From Paraphysomonas bandaiensis (Eukaryota; Chrysophyceae), in the NCBI GenBank assembly GCA_965644295.1, contig CBFFRP010000150.1, forward strand, positions 310,001 to 374,000: 64,000 nt of DNA, read 5' to 3'. Position 1 is the first letter of the stretch, and each line of letters opens with the position of its first letter. Of the stretch, positions 49,829 through 61,068 are shown piece after piece. The position numbers and the translations under genes are program-made. The notes below the pieces were generated by a model. That model was not told the origin of the DNA. It ran no database searches and saw only the letters and a program-made list of their open reading frames with translations.

Positions 49829-51565
49829 TACAAATACACACTTCAGATAAGAATATTCTATATATGGTGCTCTATACTCGTTTATGTAATAGAAGTGTTT
49901 GGAATCTTTCGCTCAGTGTTATGTTCTTGCCACCTGCTGGCTGTTATATATATACATATACATACACATGCAAACTCTAACGGAAAATACATACATATAT
50001 ACATACATCTATATACTATGTATATGTATGCATAGGACGGTTAACAGTGGATCAATACTACAGCTGTATATACAGTACACTCGTACGATATTAAAACACA
50101 ATATTCAGAATATTTATATTTCATATGTAAAAACCACGGTATTTATATAAAAAAATATTTGGTGTATGAAAAACTATGGATTATAGCAATAAATAGGAGT
50201 GGGATTCTATAAATTGAAGGATTTCTGCAGCTAGAGATGATGGTGCAGGTGGCATATTGAGAGCCTCTCATTTCGCCAGTTCACCACAACATCATAGCTG
50301 GCACAGCAGATATATTCACTGCAATTAACACATGTATATATTGTGGTACATGATTTCGATGATGTCAGCGAGTATGCATTCATTCATCACAGAAGTATAT
50401 GCAATTTCATGAGGTCAATTGCTGTATATGAGGGTCGCCGCATGTTTACATGCATATCAGAGTAACAATCGGTAAGAATACAGTTATACAACTCGAAATT
50501 AAAATAGCATACATTCTGTTCAATATATGAGTAACAGTTACATGTAATGATGTCTTTTAGCCAAATCTGATGTCAAACTGAGACAGCTTATGCTGACACA
50601 GTGACAGTGATTGCTGAGGAGCCCTGAAAATGTAACTGTTATATGTATGCTTGTTATATCATGTTGTGTATGTTATGATTGTCTCTATGTGCCACAATGA
50701 TGACATCAAAAGGCCGAATTACATGTTGTTTGTGCATTTCGATGCCATCCGACGGTGCTTAAAACTTTCGAAAAGAGCAACTTAACTGATGTGGCACTGG
50801 CAGACAATATATATTGTTGTAATGTACTATGTATATATGCCTTATTGGGCGATGATGACTAATTATTGCTTGAAGTGATAACTGACTCGTTTGTCGTTAT
50901 ACTGGTGATGGCTTATACACTTGATCTGAGCCTTATATGTATTTTGTTGGACTCAATTTGTATACAGGTAACCACGGATCTTTTAGTCATCCCATCATTA
51001 AGTCTCATGGCGGTACCAAGTCGAAGTATTGATACGGGGTCTGTATTTCTACGTTTCTACTGCAATATTGTTAAGTTGAGGCAGTACTGAATAGGAGTAT
51101 CGATAAGAGATGAGGGGTTGGTATCCTATGTTTGGTCTTTTTTCGGTAAATGTGTCACAACTGAGTTGTGTACACCTCGTCAGAGAACAATTAGATGTTG
51201 TTAAGAGCAGTTAAGTCTTGTGAAATAGAAGAGAAGGTAGACTACAAACAGTAAACTGTATAAACGGCTAATAGTATTAGCTTAAATATCGTATCGGTCA
51301 AAAATAATGATGCACAAATGCACAGAAATGGATATTAGCGTTATATTTCTAGATAGAGTCATGTTTACATCAATAGGGTTATTAACAACACAATAGGCAT
51401 ATTGCTAAACCAGTTTAACATGTTTTAGCAGGTGTTAAATTCGTATAATATTTGTGTACTATTTCTTCACTACATGTGTTTCTGGTTTCTGTGTTACACA
51501 CAAACACTATGAACTACTACTCTATGGTCAATACCTGTATGACTAGTTTTCTGAAGCCGTGTATA
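49829..51565. other. intergenic, no gene supported
   Basis: TATATACATACATA simple repeats at 49949-50030, then AT-rich sequence. A hydrophobic 74-codon frame at 50866-51090 has no recognised match. A minus-strand end (APSSLAAEILQFIESHSYLLL, ~50262-50193) reads protein-like but has a stop immediately upstream. Confidence 0.35.
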
Positions 51566-52370
51566 TCTATTATTGAAAGTCTTTTTATTTAGTAATAGGC
51601 GTTAAGAACCTGCACCAATGTAGTGGCTAGTTGAATTCTAGAAAAAGAGTGGACAACGTGGGCTTAAGTGAATGCATCAGGGGGAATGGCAAGCGGAAAT
51701 TTTACCACCAAACCACTGATGCAAAAGTATATCTAGATATCTATTAATATTATAAATAACAGGGCTGCGTATGTCTATTAATTGTCAATTATTAAAATAG
51801 AGTTGCAGCTATAATTAATTGACTGCAGCTTGTTTCAACTAGTTCATAAAAATTGCTGTCAATTACACACTGAGAAGGTATAATTGGAGCGCGTATAAGC
51901 GGTACATAATACAGTAGTGTATGTCTTATTACTTATTATCAGCTATTAGCAATATGCATTGCTTTATGAGTCAGAACTAATTTAGAATCTAGCATCGCAA
52001 TTTAACTCTAATATCCAGCGCCATAGAAAGCACCTAGGTCCAACCACTTTTGTTCTTGAGTATGTGTGGGACCTTCCTTGGGTGCCAGGGGGATCATTTT
52101 CAGCACCGAAACTATTTTTAATGAAACACGCGCCAGTGAGCCCTCAAACACACGAGCAGGGCGAACTCACACACAACATCAAGAACGGAAGTGGTTGCAC
52201 CTTGGTGCTTGCGGCGACGCACAAGCAGCTTCTGTAGCGTTAAATAGTAGGATAATAGAATTTGTGCTGATTAGTTATGGGTAGAGGTCTAACTAGTAGA
52301 CTAGTATTCAACTAGCCACTATATCGGAACGAGTTTTTAACGCCTATTGCTAAATAAAAAGACATTAAAT
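51566..52370. repeat. dispersed repeat copies in inverted orientation
   Basis: At 51566-51640 a direct copy (AAAGTCTTTTTATTTAGTAATAGGCGTT) and at 52199-52370 an inverted, longer copy (CTTGCGGCGACGCACAAGC...TTAACGCCTATTGCTAAATAA) of the same unit as 26539-26713. They bracket about 550 bp including a CAGGGCTGCGTAT sequence at 51765. The arrangement suggests a defective inverted-terminal-repeat element. Confidence 0.7.
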
Positions 52371-53013
52371 ATGATGACTGCATGCTTATGTTGAAACAGC
52401 ATTCTTTGCTGTGTAATCCAATGGGATTTATCTATATGAGTGGTGAGCGTACTGTACCGCAATATCATTTTTAAACATACTAAATTTTTCGTTTAAACAT
52501 CCCTCTAAACTAAGTTGAGCCATATTCAAATTGAGTAGAATCATAAGAAATTCTTAACGTAGTAGGAATATCTGAAAGATTTACTAGGTTCAGCTGGAAT
52601 TTTAATTTAATATGGACCGAATAATTTAGTAGGGACATATATATGACTGTACTGTACCAGAAGTCACTGCTACTCATCATTAATTCGCCATTGAAAAATC
52701 CAGCATATTTTCATAAGTGGCTGTGCACCTGCTTTTCACATTGTGAAGCTGTAATGATCACGCCTCGTGGGTATAAAATTAGATTGTTTAGTTTACATGT
52801 TTTCCATTGCATACATCGTAATCGTCTCTTCATGGTACTTTTTTTGAACAAAACAAAACAGGGTAGGTACTGACAATGTTTTGAACGCTGAAATTTATTA
52901 TAATATACGTTTTTAATAAGACGTAACGACACTGGTATAATTGACTCTTCAAATGTAGCTTCATATGAGTCGCCTTAGAAATAGGAACAAATGGCAATGC
53001 CGTTCACTGAAGG
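52371..53013. other. intergenic, no gene seen
   Basis: AT-rich 3' spacer of the U-box gene. The 76- and 73-codon frames at 52643-52932 overlap each other on opposite strands and show no protein features. Confidence 0.35.
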
Positions 53014-54144
53014 CTATGCGTTGAGGCAGTCGACATGCGGCAAATGCCTGCCTCCCAGCAGCTGCTTTTCCAATTTACTATACATTTGATCGACGTATAC
53101 AAGGATACTTTCAAGTGAACAATCACCCCGACTTTTGCAATCAAAACACCTGTCCAATGCGTTAACAATTGTTTGCCATTTTGCAGGAGAGATTGTGGGT
53201 AGGGCGGCTTCCAGACTCCGTTTGTGCGCCTCGTAGCAATCACCATTAACTTCCATATCGAAAATCAAGTCCGCTTCTTTCCTCCTCAATCGTCTCTTTT
53301 CAAGTGCAAACTCTTCCCATGATATCTTATCATCGTTATTGGAATCATATCGTTTCATAAATTTTATAACTTCCGACCTGGAGTCAAGGCCAGCTTTGGA
53401 AAGCTCTCTTTTGCTTAAGAATCCATTACAGTTTTCATCAGCGGATATAAATGTAGACAAATCTTTTTTCTCGTGTACATCTAGATTTATGTAGTCATGA
53501 GGTTTCCACCGACAATGCTTGTCCTCAGTAGAAGTACTCTGTGCATTATTGTTTAAAGAAGTACTAGCCTGTGGGGGTGTTTGATATTTGGCATGTAACG
53601 ATAGTGCTATGTATGCCATTAACAGTATCAAGAGTGTGGCGCTCAATTTCTCAATGAGTCCTATAATGTTCTTTAATGATAGGGGAACCACCCGCCAAAT
53701 TTCATTTGTTTTGAGTCTTAGGCGCCCGAACCATGTAGGGTTTCGTATTTTCACCAATTCTTCCTCCACCCAATTGCGTATTACTCTCTGTTTATTATCA
53801 TCAACCCGCAGTGTCTCTCGCATGACGATCACCATAGGGTTTATAGGAATGTGAGTAAAAGGATCCACTCTGCCACCGTTCTTAATCCACTTCTTAATCT
53901 CACATTCATCATATACACTAGTTACTGTGGTGCCATCCTTCTGTATAACAGTGAGATTGGTGGGTGTACGCATAATACCCTCTGAAATAGGACAAAAGAA
54001 ATCATCTCTCCCCTGTGCTCGTGCACGATTCTCCAGCATGTATTCTTCTGTCGCATTTATGCCTAAATTAATCCACCATTCATGGGGACTGATAGTGAGC
54101 AGCTGTTCAACACGACCAGCTATATCTGGCAAGAGATGTTCCAT
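53014..54144 (-). CDS. U-box / transmembrane / EF-hand protein, 376 aa
   Basis: Single exon. A U-box-like domain spans about 46-103: DDFFCPISEGIMRTPTNLT, then DGTTVTSVYDECEIKKWI and DPFTHIPI, matching the U-box pattern (fxCPI...MrdPv...Y.r..I..W....DP.t). U-boxes recruit E2 enzymes for ubiquitin transfer. One membrane helix follows (~163-183, EKLSATLLILLMAYIALSLHA). Beyond a Ser/Thr/Asn-rich linker come two EF-hand loops: DENCNGFLSKRE (236-247) and DSNNDDKISWEE (267-278), both with Asp/Asn at 1, 3 and 5 and Glu at 12, so calcium binding is likely. A Cys-rich tail (CFDCKSRGDC) ends the protein. Single-pass U-box plus EF-hand is an uncommon combination; calcium-gated ubiquitination at a membrane is an inference. 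Confidence 0.85.
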   Translation of the reverse strand: MEHLLPDIAGRVEQLLTISPHEWWINLGINATEEYMLENRARAQGRDDFFCPISEGIMRTPTNLTVIQKDGTTVTSVYDECEIKKWIKNGGRVDPFTHIPINPMVIVMRETLRVDDNKQRVIRNWVEEELVKIRNPTWFGRLRLKTNEIWRVVPLSLKNIIGLIEKLSATLLILLMAYIALSLHAKYQTPPQASTSLNNNAQSTSTEDKHCRWKPHDYINLDVHEKKDLSTFISADENCNGFLSKRELSKAGLDSRSEVIKFMKRYDSNNDDKISWEEFALEKRRLRRKEADLIFDMEVNGDCYEAHKRSLEAALPTISPAKWQTIVNALDRCFDCKSRGDCSLESILVYVDQMYSKLEKQLLGGRHLPHVDCLNA

Positions 54145-54769
54145 TACACCTTTGAAGCTTCTTGTGTATTCTAATTATCCTCAAATACAGTCGATGTGTG
54201 TATATATAGGAGTGTGTGTTAATACTTGATTGATCTTATGTAGAGCTCGATATGTTACTCATATGAGTGTCTACGTATGTATCTATCGAGATGTCTGCTC
54301 TACTCTACTGCTCGGCTCTGTATGTATGTGTGTGCCGTATGGTATCTTTCTCCATAACAGTAGATTGAATTTCTTCAAATATGGATATTTTGTAGGGACA
54401 TTTCCACACAATTTCTTGTGCAATACAAAATACGGTGCTGTATTCCATATTATTAATGCCGCTTTTTTCAGTTTATTATAATCAGTGCACTGAGAAAATG
54501 ATATCTGTTTTCAAAATTGGTCATTTTTATGTCAAGAAATTGTTTTCCTTCAGAAATAAAGGGGTATCTGACAAAAAAAATCGGATATTTCGTAGCTGCA
54601 AATGGAAATATTTCTCTATTAGCGACTTTCTTTAAACTATGAGGAAGTGAGTAAATATGCTCATGATGGTAACTTTAATATACTGAACACTTCTATGAGG
54701 TGGGTGTGTTAGTGAGTTGAGGTACTTATATATGTGTGGACGGATCGTGTGTAGTGTGATTTTACAGTA
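54145..54769. promoter_or_regulatory. shared upstream region of two divergent genes
   Basis: Between the U-box gene and the membrane protein gene. AT-rich with GTGTGTATATATAG near 54195; no gene seen. Confidence 0.35.
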
Positions 54770-56056
54770 ATGGGTGAAGATTGTCAGGATGAAGATATTC
54801 CGCGACTACAGAAATCTCCTGAAGCGACTACGGAAGCAAATCTGAATTCTGTGAAATCATAAAATCAACAGAAGAGCATACGCATCATATCCATATGGAT
54901 ATAGTTACATATATCACTAACAGACACATACCTCATACAGCCTTATCATGTCGAATGTTTCACAACCCAGAAACGGATCTCTATCACGATCCGACTCTTC
55001 TGTTCCAAGAGCAATTCCAGCTCTATACACTTCTATCAGTGACCCACCCACTAATCTTGACGATATCAATGCACTGATGAAGCTTGGGGCCACCACTACC
55101 TCAAAACTATACGGCAATGAAAACCATGCCGAGACCACAGTGTCTGTCTTGATGTACGATGAGTTAGCGGAGGGCCTTCTGCATCAGAATGATACGAGAG
55201 AACATGAGTCGGTCCTATCAGAAGCCAATAAATCACTCCCCTCCCTCTACGAGTATCTCTTCTCAGTTGTGCCACTTCAGGTAATGGAGTTTGAAGCAAC
55301 GTTCCTCTTGAATATAGAAGCTTTTAATATGATAGGCTCTCTGCCTGTCCTGCCAGGTCCTTGTCAGTTCTATGACTTCTGGCCCATGACATCCTGGTGC
55401 ACAGAGAAATTACAAGCCCTGGGGAGTTATCTAAGTTGCAGGTATGTACTATAGAGTTTTAATCGTCTTCGTTGACTTTCTAAATCATTTTACTTTCAGC
55501 GATTGGTGTGATTTTGCGGTCTGCTACATTGCCGATCGCTTTCCTTTCGGATTGATGAGGTGGTGTTTGAAGACAGATGAGAGTGGTGTTGTGATTAGGA
55601 ACGAGGTGAGTCTAATTTATCGTATATGCATAACGGTATGAACTAGAGTTTTGAATGTAGGAGACAGGGATGGCATCCTTAGCTGATTACGAAAAAACAG
55701 TGGTGATACCAATAGCGGTGATATCAATTGTCGTAACGGGTTGTATCATGATATATCTGATGGGGGCATTTTTTTGCTACACTTATTTGAACGGATTTTC
55801 GTTCTTTCAAGTCTTAGTGCTCCTGATTTCACTGTGTCCTTTTATTCTGGCGTTTCTGAAATGTGAGCCAAGTAACATCGGGGTCTTGTTGACGATCTAT
55901 ATTCAGTACACGTTGGCATTGTTGTACTACAGCTACATCCCCGCCTTCTACGCACCAGTAAATTACCATGATGTATCGTGGTCATCCGATGGCACTGAAA
56001 GTATGACACAAGCTGTTGACGAGTCTCGGGAGTATGGTTTGACTGTTGCTGCTTGA
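54770..56056 (+). CDS. multi-pass membrane protein, unrecognised, 331-366 aa
   Basis: The safe part is exons 54948-55441, 55500-55605 and 55661-56056 (331 aa from MSNVSQPRNG). An extra 5' exon is likely: MGEDCQDEDIPRLQKSP begins at 54770, a GTGAAA donor at 54851 and an acceptor at 54923 (CACTAACAG) join in frame through THTSYSLI to the MSNVSQ codon. The N-terminal ~115 residues are polar; a Cys-rich hydrophobic middle follows (FYDFWPMTSWCTEKL, CSDWCDFAVCY), then three clear membrane helices in the last exon (IPIAVISIVVTGCIMIYLMG, FFQVLVLLISLCPFILAFL, IGVLLTIYIQYTLALLYYSY). I do not recognise the family. No signal peptide is evident. Confidence 0.7.
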
Positions 56057-56731
56057 AGATCAGTGTCGTGGATATTGCTGCTTTCTTTCACATCACGGAA
56101 CCAAAGCACCTGACAAATCTCTTGTGTATTGCATTTACCATTTTGAACATCGTGTAGGGAATTGTTTGCGTTATCGCTGTGGACCCTGAGTATGGATGTG
56201 GAAATTCCACGAACCTTATCAACCAATGAACTCTTGTAATCGCTTTGTTCTTCCTATTCTTGTCACTGCTGTTTGCATATCTACCCTACAGACAGTCTGC
56301 TGCTTATTCGATAAATCAAAGTTGTTCAAGAGTTATATAGTTTGTTCTTTTATCAAGGATGTGCTACTTTTGATCAAATTTTAGAGATTTAATAATTTGG
56401 TGGTAATATATATTTCTTCAAGATCTGAGTTGCAACCCTAGATTAGTACTTCTGCAAACGGACACTGTTGGAAGGGTTGAAATCTCTGATATATAAGAGG
56501 ATGGAAGTTGCAGATAGGTTGCAAGGTGCTGTGGTAGTTTGAGTCTCGTGTAGTTAGCAACAAGTAACACATTGGTAAGCGCCACTGCATAATTTTACTG
56601 TTGTTACTACTGTAAAGTGTGCAGAAGTGCTGTTGTAAGGCAAGTCAGATTGTGAACTCCGTAAAGACAAAAGATTAGGTTGGTGTAAACCTGTAGAGGT
56701 TAAATGCAGGTCTTATAGTAATATGTACTAT
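56057..56731. other. intergenic, no gene seen
   Basis: 3' spacer of the membrane protein gene. The 62-codon frame at 56196-56384 is not convincing. Confidence 0.35.
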
Positions 56732-57226
56732 GTATGATAATGGCTCCATGTTATCTATCTATCTATACGTATATGTATGTATGATAATGGATTATTAGTT
56801 ATATAATTACAGTTGGGAGTATGTATCCATACACACGTCTACACTAACCAACTGCCTCTCAATCACTCATACCTTACTATATATAGGTACTCCTACCCTC
56901 TCACATATGGCATCTATATATCTATATACACATGGTTCTAAATCTAACCAGTGAAATATAAATGCACACATATATCTTTCGTCACCACCTATAGTACGTA
57001 CACAGTGTGTACCTCCTTTCTATATATTAAGTAATTAATAATTATGTACGATAATGGCTCTACACTCTCTATATATGTCTATTTATGACAGTGTCTCTGT
57101 ATATTATCTAAGGGTATACACCTGCCAGCTGTTGTTATAATCACAGTCTATGAATTAGTTATATAATTACAGTTGGGAGTATGTATCTATACACACGTCT
57201 ACACTAACTAACTGCCTCTCCATCAC
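56732..57226. repeat. diverged direct duplication
   Basis: ATGTATGATAATGGCTC at 56732 recurs at 57042, and ATTAGTTATATAATTACAGTTGGG...CAACTGCCTCTC at 56794-56866 recurs at 57154-57226 with about five differences. The copies are separated by microsatellite-like filler of different length, so this is one old ~130-200-bp tandem duplication. Confidence 0.8.
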
Positions 57227-57418
57227 ACACATATATATATATATGTATCTACCCCATTCCTAGGGCGTGGCCATAGTGTAGACTGGCTGGTGCACCACCT
57301 AAAACACCGAGATATATAGCACTGATTCTACGACCCACCCACCCGTGTACTAACGTAGCTGACCACATAGATCACGCGCAGATTCTGTTGCCCCCCCACC
57401 TGTGTTAACCTTTGCTCA

Positions 57419-57559
57419 GATTACGCGGGATTTCTCATAACTACGCATGACTTTTATATATTATGTAATTCGCGCAGGTTCCAGTGTAGGACCATGTGTA
57501 CCTTCCCATTATTACCTAACAAAGATTACGCGGGACTTCTCGTGACCATGCATGACTCA
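57419..57559. repeat. short direct repeat, two copies
   Basis: AGATTACGCGGGATTTCTC.TAACTACGCATGACT (57419) is repeated at 57525 as AGATTACGCGGGACTTCTCGTGACCATGCATGACT. Spacing is about 107 bp. Confidence 0.75.
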
Positions 57560-58956
57560 GTATAGGTGTAGTGACATTGGCCACCCCCCCTCCCTCAACT
57601 GCTTTATATACAATAGCGATTCTTCCGTGGACATACTTCACTTCAGTATTGGTTCCATTCATAGTGTATTTAGGGTTGAATAATGTGAGGGATCTCATTG
57701 CAGTCGATATTAAAGCATTCAGCAGAGGTCATCACATCTATGCGATATATGTCTCCACTGTGTGTGTCGTCTGCATTGATGATGAGATATTTAAGTGGAA
57801 GAGTATATAAGTGTGTTATATTGTCCCCTGTCGCATTCTACTGTTACAATGTATTATTATAGATGTTATAAGAGGTCTAGATACGAGGTATATATATGTT
57901 CTGTGTAATCGTTCTGTGCGATTCATACAACATATAGGGGCTATATATATGGTATACTGGTACATGATGTGTATGTTCACTTTGTGCTCTTCACACAGTG
58001 TACACAAGGGTTATATAGGTGCTATACGAGGCATGTGTTGACGCTGTGCTTTCCATAAGACACACAGGGACTGTATGCGTGATATGTGCTTTGTATATTC
58101 ACTCTGCGTGCTTCGTACAACACACAGAGACTATTTAAGTATTTGGGAATCTCTATGAACTCTTCAATATTATACTTGCTCATAATAGTTGAATATTTAT
58201 GCGGCGAGCACATATATGAAACCTCACCTTCATATTTTCGGGCGAGATTATCCTAAGGAAATTTTCATAGTCTTCAGTCATCTATTGTTCATTACTAGGC
58301 TTCGGTTTCTGCTCGCATCAAATTCCATCTTTCTATACAATCTATAGCCAGCAGCAACTAATGGGTCATGCCAAGTCTGACCGCATCACACACCACTCAG
58401 ACTATACGGTTGCATATTACACTAAGACATAAACATACTATTCATGGGGTGTTCTGTCCCGTAATAGTACAGCCTCACATCACCCTGGTAAAAGTATGGC
58501 ACTCGCCTCTTTGTGCTCATGTCTGCAGCCACTATGCGTATATTCTTTCTGTGGGTTCGTATAGTACACAAGGACTCTGTATTTGAGTGGTATATGATGT
58601 ATATGTTCACTGTCTATTGTCTATACATTGTATATAGAAGACAAGGACTACAAAGGTAGTAAACACAGCACTTTGCAGTGACATGGAACTCAGGATTTCT
58701 GTGTTTAGTCTATATCCTGGCTTACTCTAGTGTCTCTATTTACACTATTAGTACCTAGAGTGTTACTACCTACTGTACACAATGCGGTAGGACAGATTAG
58801 AACGATAGTAAAGCACTTATGGACGACCACTGAAGTAAAAAATTAAGTTATTCATTTCAAAACTAATAAAGAGTGTGCACTGTGGACAATTGTGCACAAA
58901 TTTAAAAATCAGCAACATCAAACTTAACTGTATGCTATACTACCTACAATCATATG
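57560..58956. other. decayed satellite-like region
   Basis: From about 57960 to 58140 a ~60-70-bp unit recurs in loose form: a TGTxxxTTCACTxTGTGCTTC-like part, then CACACAGxGACTxTxTxxGTG. Further traces are near 58540-58620. The rest is AT-rich. The 72-79-codon frames here change character within a few codons and are not supported as genes. Confidence 0.45.
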
Positions 58957-59474
58957 CTATTCTACTTCCATAGCCTCGTTGTCATTAATTGCTTTTAGTG
59001 CCTCGATTGCATTATCGAGTCTGTACTGTCGCCTCTCCTGTGGACATTCCTCGTAGCAATATTTTCTTTGCTTTGGCTGTCACCTATCCAAGTTAGCTTG
59101 GCGTTTCTTCGCGTCGGCCTGCAACTTCTCTTCCGCTCTTGCTTGTGCAGAAAGTCCCCTTTCCACGGCATAAGCACGAAATTTCGATATCGATATATCG
59201 CTGAAGCAAGTACGTCTCGAGGGCGAGCTACTATATATGAGACGTTCAGCTCTAACCTTCGCCCTCCAACTCTGAAACCGTTTTCTACTCACTGTTTGTG
59301 CATGTCATGGACAATTGAACATATTTCATCTCGGTCGAAACAGTGACCACTGTAGTCTCTATTGCATCGCAATAACAAAACAACATATGCAGGATTTGCA
59401 TCACATAAATATACTTTCGGTAAATATACTTGTTTTAAATTACGTACAAAGATGTATATGATTTTAAGGTTCAT
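58957..59474 (-). pseudogene. broken coding region with one in-frame TGA
   Basis: On the minus strand, a frame ending CSIVHDMHK reaches a good donor (GTGAGTAG at ~59292); an acceptor (CTTGCTTCAG) near 59200 continues in frame as HDISISKFRAYAVERGL...KKRQANLDR. There a single TGA interrupts, after which the same frame runs on as QPKQRKYCYEECPQERRQYRL...NEAMEVE and stops at 58957. The sequence is strongly helical and charged. Continuity across the TGA suggests a nonsense-mutated gene, or an unusually short second intron (18 bp, unlikely). No family is recognised. Confidence 0.4.
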
Positions 59475-59997
59475 TCTTGATAGTATGTAGAATCGTATCG
59501 CTCGGTAGTCAGCATCTTATTTTTCGGGAATAAATTGAAGCAAAACTTATCTATATAACTGCAACACAACTACGGCTGTAATACACATAATTGTTGTCTC
59601 AATAATAGAGGCATATTTGAACAAAAATATACAATGGATGCCTATACGATCAAGCAAGAAAAATAAAGAACTGAAAAAAATAAGTGGCATTGATAAAGTG
59701 AGTGATATACATATACATGTACGTACCGTGTACACGACCACATACAGAAAAAAGGAAAGGGTAACATGGCACGAAACTAGTCATTTATAGGAAAATCTAG
59801 GTTTTCTATGGTTTTAGGTAGGAATTCCAAGTTTGATTTCGTATGACATACTTCGTATATGGTTTCAGTCATATCTCGATATCACCTTCATGCCTCTTGA
59901 GACTTCATAGCTAGATCACAGACAGTCTGTACAGTAGCAGTATGTACATGTTTCTGTAGTTGAATAGCAGATAAAGTTGAATAGGAGATAGAGGCAT
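59475..59997. other. intergenic, no gene seen
   Basis: AT-rich upstream region of the esterase gene. Confidence 0.35.
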
Positions 59998-61050
59998 ATG
60001 CTCTTTTTCTCTTCCTTACTTTTACTCCTCTCCTCTGCCTTAGCGGGATGGTCTGTAGTCCCTCTATCGGAGTGCACAGAGTGTCTTCAGAGTGGTTACT
60101 GTGAGCGTACGAAGTCAAGTTGTTTACAATACACGCCCGACCCTTCACACACTCGCATCACCCCCTCAGAGTTCACCAAACAAATCCCTCCTGGATCAGT
60201 GATAGTATTCTACGGTGATAGTGTGATTCGAGGGTTGTTTGTTGCGGCGTTAGAGTATTTCGGACAGGGTGACTGGTGCAATCAGACCCACCATGCGATC
60301 ACTCACGCCATTCTGGCATCTGGCAAGCCGCTTCCAAGAGAGCGTGCTTTAATGGATCATACCTATCTCTGTCCGCCACCTATTGTGGAGCATAAGAATC
60401 TGACTCTCGCGTTTATGTGGAACCCTCTTCTTCACATCCCGCACTTTTTTACGAAGCGACCATGGGCAACAAATTGCACCCATAGGTGCCCCTCGACTGT
60501 GAATATATCGAACTGTGATGGTAGTCATCGACCTACCGTCGACTTGCGATGGCGGTGTGGCAATGCGTTGGATAGTCTTCAAATGAATAGTTCAAATAAG
60601 AGGCAATTTATTATCGTGTCTGGTACAGGGGTTCATTCTATTATACATCAATTTTCTTCGTTTAAAGTGCGACACAATATGAGTGATCAGGGAACTTATG
60701 AAGCAACCGAGAGAAAAATTTACGAGTGGGTAAAGCATTTCAGTTCTTGGGCAGAATGCCAGGGTAATTTAAGAGCACATAATGCAGTAGAAATTCTCGT
60801 GCCTACCCTGGAACTACAGAAACTTGGGTGGGTCAAATCACGGGTTTTCGAATATAATACGATCAGTGAAATTGTATTGCGTGCCATGAAGGAAGACACT
60901 TACCTCTCTAAAGTAGTGTTTCATGAGTATTTCAATGCGACTCCTTATATAGACTATCTCGCCTCTGTGGATGGAATTCACTACAACAGTGTTTTTAACC
61001 GATTGGTAGTCGAGAAAATACTAGGTGATGCACTGATGGCTTTTAAGTAG
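59998..61050 (+). CDS. secreted SGNH / PC-esterase-like acyl esterase, 350 aa
   Basis: Single exon. A clear signal peptide (MLFFSSLLLLLSSALA) leads into a Cys-rich N-terminal segment (CTECLQSGYCERTKSSC). Block I is VIVFYGDSVIRGLF (Ser near 77), and block V is SVDGIHYN (Asp-x-x-His) near the end, together giving the catalytic Ser/Asp/His. The GDSxxR form is typical of PC-esterases (TBL, NXPE and CAS1 families), which add or remove O-acyl groups on extracellular glycans. At least seven N-x-S/T sequons suggest glycosylation in the ER. There is no membrane anchor. With the GT61 gene it hints at cell-surface glycan modification, but the two are 15 kb apart and need not act together. The family is a confident superfamily call; the substrate is unknown. 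Confidence 0.8.
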   Translation: MLFFSSLLLLLSSALAGWSVVPLSECTECLQSGYCERTKSSCLQYTPDPSHTRITPSEFTKQIPPGSVIVFYGDSVIRGLFVAALEYFGQGDWCNQTHHAITHAILASGKPLPRERALMDHTYLCPPPIVEHKNLTLAFMWNPLLHIPHFFTKRPWATNCTHRCPSTVNISNCDGSHRPTVDLRWRCGNALDSLQMNSSNKRQFIIVSGTGVHSIIHQFSSFKVRHNMSDQGTYEATERKIYEWVKHFSSWAECQGNLRAHNAVEILVPTLELQKLGWVKSRVFEYNTISEIVLRAMKEDTYLSKVVFHEYFNATPYIDYLASVDGIHYNSVFNRLVVEKILGDALMAFK

Positions 61051-61068
61051 ATCTTTCGTGGTAATAAT

